A stretch of DNA of 64,000 bases, taken from Burkholderia sp052045245 (GTDB taxonomy: Bacteria > Pseudomonadota > Gammaproteobacteria > Burkholderiales > Burkholderiaceae). Shown here one piece after another: positions 48,352 to 56,986 of this stretch; position 1 is the first letter of the stretch, and each line of letters begins with the position of its first letter. The translations under genes and the position numbers were made by a program. The stretch spans positions 1 to 64,000 of the forward strand of contig NZ_JBQEON010000007.1 in the NCBI RefSeq assembly GCF_052045245.1. The letters run 5' to 3'. The notes under the pieces are model-generated. The model was not told the origin of the DNA. It did not search any database and saw nothing but the letters and a program-made list of their open reading frames with translations.

Positions 48352-49083
48352 TCAACTCTCGGACCGTTTCAGCCTCATGGAAACGGAAAATCGTTCGGCC
48401 GGGTGAATGCTGATCGAGATTTCGAACGCAACGCCCGTCGAATCGAGATAGCGCCGCACGATTTCGAGCGCGGCCGTTCCCGCCGGGATGTGCAGTCGCG
48501 CAGCCATTTCCGGCGAGACGTTTACCGCCTGCACGTTCTGCTGGATCTCCGCAACGCATCGCCCGTAACGCGTCTCGATCAATGAACTGATCAACGTATC
48601 CGGCTCGTGACGAGCCGTCTCCGCGATTTCCACATAGCCCGGATCGATATAGACGTCCGTCCAGCCGATTGGCGGACGCGTCGTGTCGCGTTCCACGCGC
48701 AGGCTCGAAATGCGCAGCCAGCGTGCGCCTTCTTCGCACTTCAGAACCTTCGCGAGCTTGCCCTGCGCCGCAAGCGCCTCGATCGACTGCACCACGCGCA
48801 GGTTCTCCGAACCGAACTGGACGAGATCCTCGATCGAAGCGAGCGACGGCCGGAAGTCGTTTTTCGGTTGCGCCGATTCGACACGCGTTCCCGCGTTCTT
48901 GCGCCGAGACACGAAGCCAAGTTGCTGCAGTTCGTGCAGCGCCGCGCGGATCGTGTGCCGGCTCGTCTTGTACAGATCGCGCAATTCAAGCTCGGTCGGC
49001 AAGTACGAGCCGACCGGAAAGCGGCCAGACGCGATGCCTTCGGTCAGGTCGCGCGCGATCTCGGCGAAATGGGGTCTGTTCAT
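48352..49083 (-). CDS. GntR-family regulator with UTRA domain (HutC type)
   Basis: The product is a 243-residue repressor. The winged helix-turn-helix at residues 8-75 includes YLPTELELRDLYKTSRHTIR, and the UTRA effector domain covers residues 95-235 (ISSLRVERDTTRPPIGWTDV). It is divergent from a lyase gene and dctA. Two perfect palindromes containing TATGTCCGGACATA lie in the shared control region and are very likely its operators. HutC-type regulators respond to small acids or sugars related to the pathway they control. Confidence 0.9.
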   Translation of the reverse strand: MNRPHFAEIARDLTEGIASGRFPVGSYLPTELELRDLYKTSRHTIRAALHELQQLGFVSRRKNAGTRVESAQPKNDFRPSLASIEDLVQFGSENLRVVQSIEALAAQGKLAKVLKCEEGARWLRISSLRVERDTTRPPIGWTDVYIDPGYVEIAETARHEPDTLISSLIETRYGRCVAEIQQNVQAVNVSPEMAARLHIPAGTAALEIVRRYLDSTGVAFEISISIHPAERFSVSMRLKRSES

Positions 49084-49138
49084 TTTCTCTGCGTATCGGT
49101 CATCGCCGACAGTTTAAGGGTAAACATCGCTTGAGCGA

Positions 49139-49152
49139 TATGTCCGGACATA
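49139..49152. promoter_or_regulatory. GntR operator, copy 1
   Basis: TATGTCCGGACATA is a perfect 14-bp palindrome between the GntR gene and the lyase gene. Its centre lies 25 bp from that of the second copy. Confidence 0.8.
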
Positions 49153-49161
49153 ATAGCCTTC

Positions 49162-49179
49162 TATATGTCCGGACATATA
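49162..49179. promoter_or_regulatory. GntR operator, copy 2 (extended palindrome)
   Basis: TATATGTCCGGACATATA is a perfect 18-bp palindrome that contains the same 14-bp core as copy 1. It lies 60 bases before the lyase start. Two sites at about 2.4 helical turns could bind two dimers at once. Confidence 0.85.
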
Positions 49180-49238
49180 GACGCATTCGGTTTCAAGGTC
49201 CGATGCCTTTTCCCCGCTTTCCGTTTTCAGAGGTCGCC

Positions 49239-50609
49239 ATGCCAAGCCGCACCATCCCTGTCTCCAGCACCGTCGTCGATTCGATTCTGTTTCGAGACGC
49301 CTTCGGCACCGCGAAGATGCGCGCGCTGTTTTCCGATTACGCGCTCGTGCAGCGCTACATCGACGTCGAAGTCGCGCTCGCGAAGGCCGAAGCACGCGTC
49401 GGTGTGATTCCAGCCGAAGCGGCTGACGTGATTGCACAGGAAGCGAGCATCGAGCGCATCGATTTCGATCACATGCGCGAGGAGACGGACACCGTCGGCT
49501 ATCCGATCCTGCCGCTCGTGCACCAGCTCGTCGCGATGTGTGGCGACGCGGGCCGCTATGTGCATTGGGGTGCAACGACGCAGGACATCATGGACACCGC
49601 CGTGTCGCTGCAAGTGCGCGATGCGCTCGATTCGATCGACGGCGACATCCGCGAGCTGCGCGGCATCCTTGCCGATCTCGCGAGCAAGCATCGCGATACC
49701 GCGATGGCGGGTCGCACGCATCTGCAGCAGGCGCTGCCGGTCACGTTCGGATACAAGGCCGCAATTTGGCTCGCGATGTTCGACCGGCATCAGCAGCGGC
49801 TCGCGGAGCTGCGCTCTCGCGTCGCGGTTGTCGAGTTCGCGGGCGCGGCTGGCACGCTGGCGTCGCTCGGCGACAAGGGTTTCGAAGTCCAGAAGGCGCT
49901 TGCAGAAGAACTGAAGCTCGGTGTGCCCGCGACGACGTGGCACGTCGCGCGCGACGGCTTCGCCGAGGCAGTGAACCTGCTTGCGCTGGTCACGGGCTCG
50001 CTCGGCAAGATCGCGCTCGACATCATGATCATGGCGTCGAACGAATTCGCCGAAGTGTACGAACCGTTCGTCAAGGGCCGCGGCGCAAGCAGCACGATGC
50101 CGCAAAAGCGCAATCCGATCTCGAGCGAGCTGATGCTGGCGGCGGCGAAAGCGGTGCGGCAGCACGCGGGCCTGATGGTCGACGCGATGATCCAGGATTT
50201 CGAGCGTGCGACAGGTCCGTGGCATGCGGAATGGATCGCGATTCCCGAGAGCTTCATCCTGACATCCGGCGCGCTGCATCAGGCCAAGTTCGCGCTCGGC
50301 GGGCTGATCGTCGATGCGCAACGGATGAAGCAGAACCTCGGCATCAGCAAGGGGCTGATCGTCGCCGAAGCCGCGATGATGCAGATGGCGCCGTTTACCG
50401 GGCGCCAGCAGGCGCACGACATCGTGTATGACGCGTGCCGCACGGTCAACGAGAAGGGCGGCACGCTCGCCGAAGCGCTGGCCGCACTGCCCGAGGTGAC
50501 GCGGCACTTCGATCGCGACGCGATCGAGCGCATGACGGATCCGGTCAACTACCTGGGCCTCGCGCCGCAGATGGTCGATCGGGCGATCGCACTGTCCCGC
50601 GAAATCTGA
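49239..50609 (+). CDS. Fumarase/aspartase-superfamily lyase (PcaB/adenylosuccinate-lyase-like)
   Basis: The product is a 456-residue lyase. The superfamily signature is SSTMPQKRNPISSE near residue 285. Other conserved blocks are HWGATTQDIMDT and AGRTHLQQALPVTFGYK, and an adenylosuccinate-lyase C-terminal domain follows. Closest types are 3-carboxymuconate cycloisomerase and adenylosuccinate lyase, but no pca or pur genes are nearby. With a C4-dicarboxylate symporter gene next to it, I infer cleavage of a succinyl-type compound to fumarate, or the reverse. AGAGG precedes ATG 49239; the frame open upstream to 48669 overlaps the divergent gene. Confidence 0.85.
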   Translation: MPSRTIPVSSTVVDSILFRDAFGTAKMRALFSDYALVQRYIDVEVALAKAEARVGVIPAEAADVIAQEASIERIDFDHMREETDTVGYPILPLVHQLVAMCGDAGRYVHWGATTQDIMDTAVSLQVRDALDSIDGDIRELRGILADLASKHRDTAMAGRTHLQQALPVTFGYKAAIWLAMFDRHQQRLAELRSRVAVVEFAGAAGTLASLGDKGFEVQKALAEELKLGVPATTWHVARDGFAEAVNLLALVTGSLGKIALDIMIMASNEFAEVYEPFVKGRGASSTMPQKRNPISSELMLAAAKAVRQHAGLMVDAMIQDFERATGPWHAEWIAIPESFILTSGALHQAKFALGGLIVDAQRMKQNLGISKGLIVAEAAMMQMAPFTGRQQAHDIVYDACRTVNEKGGTLAEALAALPEVTRHFDRDAIERMTDPVNYLGLAPQMVDRAIALSREI

Positions 50610-50635
50610 GCGGACGTCGTGGAGGAGACACCATC

Positions 50636-52042
50636 ATGAATCACGCACAGACCTCGCGCGACGAACCGGTCGCCCCGGCGCCGAAGCGCCCGTGGTATCG
50701 CAAGCTCGGCATGCAGGTGCTCGCGTCGCTGGTGCTCGGCATCGTCGCCGGGCTGCTGTTTCCGAAATTCGGCACGCAGCTGAAGATTCTCGGCGACGTC
50801 TTTCTCGCGCTGATCAAGGCGGGCGTCGCGCCGCTCGTGTTCCTGACGATCGTGCATGGCATCGCTTCCGCCGGCGACGTGAAGAGCGCGGGGCGGGTCG
50901 GCTGGCGGGCGATCGTCTACTTTGAAGTCGTGTCGACGATCGCGCTGGCGTTCGGCCTGTTCGCCGGCAACCTGCTCCAGACCGGCCAGGGTATGACGTC
51001 CGTGGCGGTCGGCAAGGTACCGATCGCCGCGGCAAAGGCGGCGCCGCAAGGGTTCACCGAATTCGTGATGCATCTCGTGCCAGACAACTTCATCGGCGCG
51101 TTCGCGAAGGGCGAGCTGCTGCAGGTGGTCGTGCTCGCGGTGATGGTCGGCATCGGCATTCTCGCGATTCCCGACGGGCGCCGCACGCGAATCAACGACG
51201 GGCTCGAGCAGATTTCGGAGGTCCTGTTCTCGTTCATCAATCTGGTGATGAAACTTGCCCCGCTCGGCACCTTCGGCGCGATCGCGTTCGCGGTTGGCAG
51301 CAACGGGACAGCCGTGCTGGTCGCGCTCGCGCAACTCGTGCTCAGCTTCTATGCGGTCGTGGTGCTGTTCATCGTCGTCGTGATGGGCATCGTCGCGAAG
51401 CTGGCCGGCTTCAGCATGTGGCGCTTCATGCGCTATATCAAGGATGAGATCCTGATCGTGCTCGGCACCGCGTCGTCGGAAAGCGCGTTGCCGCGCCTGC
51501 TGATCAAGCTCGAGCGACTTGGCTGCGCGAAGCAGACGGTCGGTCTCGTGCTGCCGACCGGCTATGCGTTCAATCTCGACGGGACGTCGATCTTCATGGC
51601 GATGGGCGTGATGTTCATCGCGCACGCGTACAACGTGCCGCTCACGTTCGAGCATGAGATGGGGATCCTGCTGCTGATGCTGTTAACGTCGAAAGGCGCC
51701 GCGACGGTATCGGGCGGATCGTTCGTCGTGTTCGCGGCGACGGTGACATCGACGGGGTTGCTGCCGGTGGAAGGGCTCGCGCTGATCTTTGGCGTCTACC
51801 GCTTCATGTCGATGGCGATCGCAACGTGCAATACGATCGGCAACAGTCTGGCCACGGTCGTCGTTGCGAAATGGTCTGGTACGTTCGACGAGACGGTCGC
51901 CCGACGCCACCTTTACCCCGAACGCTATCCCGCAACAGCGCGTGCCGATGCGAAGCTCGACGATGGCAACCTGCTTCCCGAAGATTCTGATGACGTGAAT
52001 CCGCATCCGCAGGGGATCCCGCTCAAGCGCGGCGGTCTGTAG
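50636..52042 (+). CDS. dctA: C4-dicarboxylate/Na+ or H+ symporter (DctA family)
   Basis: The product is a 468-residue inner-membrane transporter of the DAACS family for succinate, fumarate, malate or aspartate. Signature segments are LPTGYAFNLDGTSIFMAMG and TSKGAATVSGGSFVVFAAT. The hydrophilic C-terminal tail is longer than needed for transport. AGGAG lies before ATG 50636, which is 26 bases after the lyase stop, so the two form an operon under the GntR regulator. DctA is the closest family member; the exact substrate is not proven. Confidence 0.92.
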   Translation: MNHAQTSRDEPVAPAPKRPWYRKLGMQVLASLVLGIVAGLLFPKFGTQLKILGDVFLALIKAGVAPLVFLTIVHGIASAGDVKSAGRVGWRAIVYFEVVSTIALAFGLFAGNLLQTGQGMTSVAVGKVPIAAAKAAPQGFTEFVMHLVPDNFIGAFAKGELLQVVVLAVMVGIGILAIPDGRRTRINDGLEQISEVLFSFINLVMKLAPLGTFGAIAFAVGSNGTAVLVALAQLVLSFYAVVVLFIVVVMGIVAKLAGFSMWRFMRYIKDEILIVLGTASSESALPRLLIKLERLGCAKQTVGLVLPTGYAFNLDGTSIFMAMGVMFIAHAYNVPLTFEHEMGILLLMLLTSKGAATVSGGSFVVFAATVTSTGLLPVEGLALIFGVYRFMSMAIATCNTIGNSLATVVVAKWSGTFDETVARRHLYPERYPATARADAKLDDGNLLPEDSDDVNPHPQGIPLKRGGL

Positions 52043-52710
52043 CATCGATTTTGGGCGAAGAGCGCATCGGTTCTACATATTTGTGGTCAAGTCGATGTTC
52101 TCGCAGGATGCAGCGTTTGATATCACTATTCACATTGATTGGACGGTTCGCTTTTCCTCGCGATGACACAATCCGGAGCTAAAGCGGCCGTCTGAGAATT
52201 ATCGGCAACTATCCGCTTCGGGTTGTTCAGAGCCGCTCGCGTCGCCCCAGAACCGCGATTCGCGGTTGCGTGCCGTTCCAGTCGTCAGGACCGACGCGGC
52301 AGCGAGATAGGGAACCTTGTCACTATCCCACAATCGTCCGTTCAAACGGAGGTTCCGTGCAACGCGTGGCCGGCGGCTGGCACCGCTCCAGGGGAATTGA
52401 CACTGGTCTTCGCGAAGCCGGGCTCGGTTAGAACTTTAGTTCGCGGCGTGCGATCCCTTGATTCACAAGGGTTTCGCATCTCTCGGTCGACCGAGACTGG
52501 CGAAGTGACATCTTTACTTCATAAACGGCGACGACTTTATTTTGGTCTACGGTTGCCCGAACTGTCGCAGCAACTCGAAGCCTGTCCCTCCGTGCCAAGT
52601 GCTATCAAAGTCGAAATCAGCGGCAAACTTTCTCGCGTGTGTCAGGCGTTTGTTACTTGCATAAATGAACTGATTGGCGTACTGTGGAAGGGCCGTGGAG
52701 GGAAACTGCG
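52043..52710. other. A+T-rich spacer at the left edge of the Mo-hydroxylase cluster
   Basis: About 670 bases, visibly richer in A+T than the genes on either side. One plus-strand frame (52223-52777) is open for 184 codons but has no recognisable domain, no Shine-Dalgarno and mixed third positions, and it runs into the xdhC-like gene. I see no tRNA, insertion-sequence ends or rRNA. The 17-bp operator described separately is at its right end. Confidence 0.55.
52655..52671 (+). promoter_or_regulatory. 17-bp shared regulatory site, copy A
   Basis: ACTTGCATAAATGAACT lies 39 bases before the xdhC-like start codon. The same sequence, with one base different, occurs in inverted orientation upstream of the iron alcohol dehydrogenase gene at 55284-55300. 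Two copies next to the two promoters of one cluster point to a common regulator, probably the tandem-HxlR protein encoded between them. Confidence 0.7.
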
Positions 52711-53709
52711 TTGGACAACATGGATCGAGACGTACTGGAAACTGCCGTCGTGTGGCATCGCGCTGGGCGCGCGGTGATGCTCGGCACGGTTCTGAAGACG
52801 TGGGGCTCGGCGCCTCGCCCGATCGGCGCGATGGTCGCGCTGCGTGATGATGGTGCCGTGAAGGGTTCCGTATCGGGCGGGTGTCTCGAGGACGATCTGA
52901 TCGAGCGCGTGTGGCGCGTCGGATTTTCGGGCTCGACGCCGACCGTTGTAACCTATGGCCTCTCGGCAGGCGACGCGCATCGCTTCGGTCTTCCGTGCGG
53001 CGGCACGCTGATGATTCTCGTGGAACCGGTCCGGATATCGTCGCGCCTGGACGAGGCGCTGGAATGGGTCAGGCGTGGCCGGGCGGTGATCCGCAACGTG
53101 AACGCCAATACCGGCGAAGCCGACGTCACGCCGACCGATTCGGCAGCCCCGACCTCGTTCGACGGCGTGTCGTTGCGCGCATGTTACGGGCCCAGCCATC
53201 GCCTCCTGATCATCGGTGCGGGGCAACTGTCCGAATATGTTGCGCGCATGGCAGTGGCGCTGGGCTATCACGTCATCGTTTGCGACCCGCGTGAAGAGTA
53301 TCTCGGGGAATGGTCCGTGGCTCATACCGAAGTATTTCGCGAAATGCCCGACGACCTGATCGAGCGAGTCGGCCTGGATCCGAACACGGCCGTGGTGGCG
53401 TTGACGCACGATCCGAAGATCGACGACCTTGCGTTGATCGAGGCGCTCAAATCTCCGGCGTTCTACGTGGGAGCGGTCGGCTCGCGTGCGAATAACGCGA
53501 AGCGTCGGGAACGGCTCAAGCTGTTTGACTTGACCGATACGCAGGTTGCAGCGCTTCATGGTCCGATCGGGCTTCACATCGGAGCCAGGACGCCGCCGGA
53601 GATTGCGGTGGCGATCATGGCAGAGATGACTTCGCACCGTTACGGCGTGCCGGTCGTGCAGTCGCACACGCTTCGCGATGCGCCATCGGTGCTGCAACGG
53701 ATCGAATAG
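52711..53709 (+). CDS. XdhC/CoxI-family molybdenum-enzyme maturation factor
   Basis: The product is a 332-residue cytosolic protein. The N-terminal XdhC_CoxI domain contains LGTVLKTWGSAPRPIGA and KGSVSGGCLEDDLIE. The C-terminal Rossmann domain has LIIGAGQLSEYVARMA, YVGAVGSRANNAKRRERL and GLHIGARTPPEIAVAI. XdhC proteins bind molybdenum cofactor, help its sulfuration and insert it into xanthine-dehydrogenase-type enzymes, so it serves the CoxL-like subunit encoded downstream. I chose a TTG start at 52711 because GGAGGG lies 8 bases upstream. The ATG at 52720 is too far from it. Confidence 0.9.
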   Translation: MDNMDRDVLETAVVWHRAGRAVMLGTVLKTWGSAPRPIGAMVALRDDGAVKGSVSGGCLEDDLIERVWRVGFSGSTPTVVTYGLSAGDAHRFGLPCGGTLMILVEPVRISSRLDEALEWVRRGRAVIRNVNANTGEADVTPTDSAAPTSFDGVSLRACYGPSHRLLIIGAGQLSEYVARMAVALGYHVIVCDPREEYLGEWSVAHTEVFREMPDDLIERVGLDPNTAVVALTHDPKIDDLALIEALKSPAFYVGAVGSRANNAKRRERLKLFDLTDTQVAALHGPIGLHIGARTPPEIAVAIMAEMTSHRYGVPVVQSHTLRDAPSVLQRIE

Positions 53710-53768
53710 GGATAGGCGCACCTGTGTAGCGTTGCGCGAATGTCAGATGAAATTTATTCGATTAACTT

Positions 53769-54776
53769 ATGGTTAAACCCGCCATGCTCGAATCGTCGAG
53801 CCACAGCGCGTCGGATGCACGTTTTGCATCGATCGAGCGCTATTCGTCGGTTGCGAGAACCGTCGAGATACTGTCGGATGCGTGGGGATTTCTGGTGCTG
53901 CGGGAGTGCTTTTTCGGCGTCAGGCGATTCGAGCAGTTCCAAAGCATCCTGCAGGTGCCACGTACCACGCTGATGGAGCGGCTCAAGAAATTCACGACCC
54001 TGGGCATACTGAAGAAACAGCTTCCGTCGACGGGCGGTGCCCGCCACGAGTACCGTTTCACGGAGCAAGGCCGCGACCTCTACGCGACGATGATCGCGCT
54101 GCTCGACTTCGGCGACCGTTGGCTTGCGGGGGGCGCGCAGCCTCCGTTGAAGCTCATTCACAAGACTTGCAAATGCGATTGCGCACCGCGCGTCGTGTGC
54201 TCGCACTGCCACGCCGGCATTGACCCGAGGTCCGTCCACTATCGCGACGGGCCGGGGGCGGGCGGCGAGGAGCGTAGCGCCGAACGCAAGCGCTCGCGCC
54301 GGAATTCGGACGTGAGCGTTCTCGAGCGCATTCGCCCATGCTCGGTCGCGCGAACGTTGCAGATCATCGGTGACCGCTGGAGTTTCCTCGTGATCCGGGA
54401 ATTCTTTTACGGTGTTCGACGCTTCGACGAATTTCAGTCGCGCTTGGGTATCGCCACCAACATCCTGTCGGACCGACTGCAGCGACTCGTCGAGCAGGGT
54501 ATCGCGGAGAAGCGGCTGTATCAGGAGAAGCCGAAGCGTTACGAGTACCGGCTGACCGAAATGGGCCGCGACTTGTATGGGCCGCTGCTGGTGATGATGG
54601 CCTGGGGTGACAAGTGGCTGTCTGGGGGAAAAGCACCGTTGAAACTCCGGCACCGAGAGTGTGACCACGATTTTCATGCAATCGTCGTATGCGACAAATG
54701 CGGCACCGAACTCGATCCGCGTGAAATGTCATACGTGCTGCGGTATGCGTTGCCGGTAGAGCTCGACGTCGCCTGA
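53769..54776 (+). CDS. Tandem HxlR-domain transcriptional regulator
   Basis: The product is a 335-residue protein with two HxlR winged-helix domains in one chain. Domain 1 (residues 20-125) contains AWGFLVLRECFFGVRRFEQF, and domain 2 (about 190-295) contains RWSFLVIREFFYGVRRFDEF. Each is followed by a Cys-rich tail: CKCDC and CSHCH after domain 1, CDHDF and CDKCG after domain 2. These may bind metal. HxlR proteins normally have one domain and act as dimers, so this chain may form an internal dimer. It lies between the xdhC-like gene and the main operon and is the obvious candidate regulator. The start ATG at 53769 has a weak Shine-Dalgarno. Confidence 0.85.
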   Translation: MVKPAMLESSSHSASDARFASIERYSSVARTVEILSDAWGFLVLRECFFGVRRFEQFQSILQVPRTTLMERLKKFTTLGILKKQLPSTGGARHEYRFTEQGRDLYATMIALLDFGDRWLAGGAQPPLKLIHKTCKCDCAPRVVCSHCHAGIDPRSVHYRDGPGAGGEERSAERKRSRRNSDVSVLERIRPCSVARTLQIIGDRWSFLVIREFFYGVRRFDEFQSRLGIATNILSDRLQRLVEQGIAEKRLYQEKPKRYEYRLTEMGRDLYGPLLVMMAWGDKWLSGGKAPLKLRHRECDHDFHAIVVCDKCGTELDPREMSYVLRYALPVELDVA

Positions 54777-55362
54777 CTCGCGCTTCTTGATGCCGCCTGG
54801 CGCCCGAGCGCGCGTACGGCGGCAGTTCGATTCATCAGGATGGCGGCGGCTGTCTTCTCGCCGGGTGGGCCTGGCGGCCGGCTGGGTGTCTCGTTCAAAT
54901 CGCGCCGGCGGACCGCGCGCGTGCCGATTTGCCTCGTCATCTCCTTTTTCCCCTTCCTCATGGTTTGGTGCGCCGGATCGACTGCACGTGTCGCCACGTG
55001 CATCCAGTCGCCCGCGCGGACTTGCCGCATCCCGATTCGACCTCTCAGCGGACGTTAACCGTGTAGGCATGTCCAGTACACAACAACTGGGAACGTATCG
55101 GAAATGCAAGCGATCTCTCCGTTCGCGATTTCATATTGGAACGGTTGCGCTCCCCACGAAAGCGACGGTCGAATCCGCGCGGAATGCTTCAATAAATCGG
55201 TAAATCACAGCTAGATAGCCGCGCGGCGTCTACATGACAAGTTGTCGAACAAGGGACTTGCAAATCAGAATTTCACTCACTATAGTCCATTTATGCAAGT
55301 TAGTTTGTCGTCACGACATCGTCGTCGATTCAGTGATTCCGTGATCGGGTGGAGGAGCAAAA
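54777..55362. other. Control region upstream of the Mo-hydroxylase operon
   Basis: 586 bases without a convincing gene. The left part is G+C-rich. The right part from about 55080 is A+T-richer and holds the inverted 17-bp site at 55284-55300 and the leader of the TTG-started dehydrogenase gene. Frames on both strands are short and lack ribosome-binding sites. Confidence 0.55.
55284..55300 (-). promoter_or_regulatory. 17-bp shared regulatory site, copy B
   Basis: On the minus strand this reads ACTTGCATAAATGGACT, matching copy A at 52655-52671 in 16 of 17 bases. It is 62 bases before the start of the first gene of the operon. Its orientation is opposite to copy A relative to the gene downstream. 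Confidence 0.7.
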
Positions 55363-56514
55363 TTGAACGCATTTGAGTTTCAGTCGAACAGGTCTACGAT
55401 CGTCGAGGCTGGCGCCTCGGCCCGACTTGGGGAAATCGTCGGCCGGCTGGGTTGTCGCGCGGTCTTTCTCGTGACCGATCGCGGCATCGTCGATAACGGT
55501 CTGCTGAAACCGGCTCTTGAAAGCCTCGAGGCAGCCGGCACGGCCGTTACGGTGCATGCGGACGTGCAGGCCGATCCGCCGGCTCACGTTGTGAACAGTG
55601 CGGCCGATGCGGCGGTGTCCGCCCGGGCCGACTGCGTGGTCGGTATCGGCGGCGGCAGCTCACTCGACGTCGCGAAACTGGTGGCGCTTCTCGCGCACCG
55701 GACGGAAAAGCTCGACGACGTCTACGGCGTGGGCGTCGCGAAGGGGCCGCGGCTCCCGCTGGTATTGCTGCCTACGACTGCGGGAACGGGATCCGAGGTC
55801 ACGCCGATTTCTATCGTGACGACCGGAGACGGAGAAAAGAAGGGCGTTGTCTCGCCCGTTCTGCTGCCGGACGTCGCCGTGCTCGATGCGGATCTGACGT
55901 TGAGCCTGCCGCCCGCCGCCACGGCGGCGACGGGCATCGACGCGATGGTTCATGCGATCGAGGCGTACACCAGCAAGCGCCTGAAGAATCCGGTCTCCGA
56001 TTGCCTCGCGAAGGAAGCGCTTCGCTTGCTCGGCGCCAACATCGGCGAGGCTTGTGCCAACGGCACCAATCGCGACGCACGCCAGGCAATGCTGCTCGGC
56101 GCAATGCTGGCCGGCCTGGCGTTCGCCAATGCGCCCGTAGCAGGGGTGCACGCGCTGGCCTATCCGGTGGGCGCACGCTTTCATGTTCCGCACGGGCTGT
56201 CGAACTCGCTCGTTCTGCCGGCGGTCATGCGTTTCAACCTCGATGCGGCGGCCGACCGGTATGCGGAGCTTGCCGCCGTTCTGATGCCCGACGTCACGGG
56301 AAATACCGGTGCGCGTGCGAATGCACTGGTCGAGCGGCTGACTGCACTGCCGAAGGCGCTCGGCTTGCCGACGCGGCTGTCGGACGTCGGTATCAGCCGC
56401 GGCGATATCGCGACACTGGCGGAAGACGCGATGCGTCAAACCCGTCTGCTCGTGAACAACCCGCGCGAGATTTCCCTTCAGGATGCGGCTGCGCTCTACG
56501 AGGAGGTTCTGTGA
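55363..56514 (+). CDS. Iron-containing (group III) alcohol dehydrogenase
   Basis: The product is a 383-residue NAD(P)-dependent dehydrogenase. Cofactor binding is at VVGIGGGSSLDVAKL, and metal ligands are in GIDAMVHAIEAY and AGVHALAYPVGARFHVPHG. It starts with TTG at 55363, 6 bases after GGAGGAG. It is the first gene of a long, tightly packed operon. Relatives include lactaldehyde reductases, maleylacetate reductases and gamma-hydroxybutyrate dehydrogenases. In this operon it probably oxidises or reduces an alcohol/aldehyde intermediate. Confidence 0.9.
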   Translation: MNAFEFQSNRSTIVEAGASARLGEIVGRLGCRAVFLVTDRGIVDNGLLKPALESLEAAGTAVTVHADVQADPPAHVVNSAADAAVSARADCVVGIGGGSSLDVAKLVALLAHRTEKLDDVYGVGVAKGPRLPLVLLPTTAGTGSEVTPISIVTTGDGEKKGVVSPVLLPDVAVLDADLTLSLPPAATAATGIDAMVHAIEAYTSKRLKNPVSDCLAKEALRLLGANIGEACANGTNRDARQAMLLGAMLAGLAFANAPVAGVHALAYPVGARFHVPHGLSNSLVLPAVMRFNLDAAADRYAELAAVLMPDVTGNTGARANALVERLTALPKALGLPTRLSDVGISRGDIATLAEDAMRQTRLLVNNPREISLQDAAALYEEVL

Positions 56515-56948
56515 CCCAGAAAAAAATGCCGTCGCGTCGCACCCAATATCCGCACTTCAGCGCTATCCCGACGCGCTGGTCCGACAACGATTCCTACGGG
56601 CACGTGAACAACGTCGTCTATTACGCGTACTTCGATACGGCGGTCAATCGGCATTTGATCGAACGTGGCGTGCTCGATATTGCAACCAGCCCGATCATCG
56701 GGCTCGTGGTCGACACGTGTTGCACGTACTTCTCGTCGATCGGCTTTCCCGACGTCGTCCACGTCGGCATGAAGGTCGTGCACCTCGGTAACAGTAGCGT
56801 GCGCTACGAGGTCGCGCTGTTTCGCAACGATGCTGATACGGCTTCGGCGATCGGCGAGTTCGTACACGTCTATGTCGATCGGGCAACGAACGGCCCGGTG
56901 CCGGTTCCGCACGATGTTCGGCAAGTCTTGCAGTCGTTGATGGCCTGA
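56511..56948 (+). CDS. Hotdog-fold acyl-CoA thioesterase (4HBT/YbgC type)
   Basis: The product is a 145-residue thioesterase. The family signature is DNDSYGHVNNVVYYAYFD, with the catalytic Asp ahead of GHVNN. The start is GTG at 56511, overlapping the dehydrogenase stop as GTGA with AGGAGG 4 bases upstream, so translation is coupled. The next ATG (56526) is further from the Shine-Dalgarno. Its presence implies a CoA-thioester intermediate in the pathway. Confidence 0.88.
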   Translation: MTQKKMPSRRTQYPHFSAIPTRWSDNDSYGHVNNVVYYAYFDTAVNRHLIERGVLDIATSPIIGLVVDTCCTYFSSIGFPDVVHVGMKVVHLGNSSVRYEVALFRNDADTASAIGEFVHVYVDRATNGPVPVPHDVRQVLQSLMA

Positions 56949-56986
56949 CGCGCCGGTCACGACAGTTGTCCTGGAGGAGAAAAAAA

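Noticed and set aside
48669..49238. Extending the lyase to the start of its open frame
   Set aside because: The extension would cross both GntR operators and the divergent GntR gene; ATG 49239 has its own ribosome-binding site.
52223..52777. A 184-codon frame between dctA and the xdhC-like gene
   Set aside because: It has mixed third positions, no Shine-Dalgarno and no domain, and it overlaps the 17-bp site and the xdhC start.
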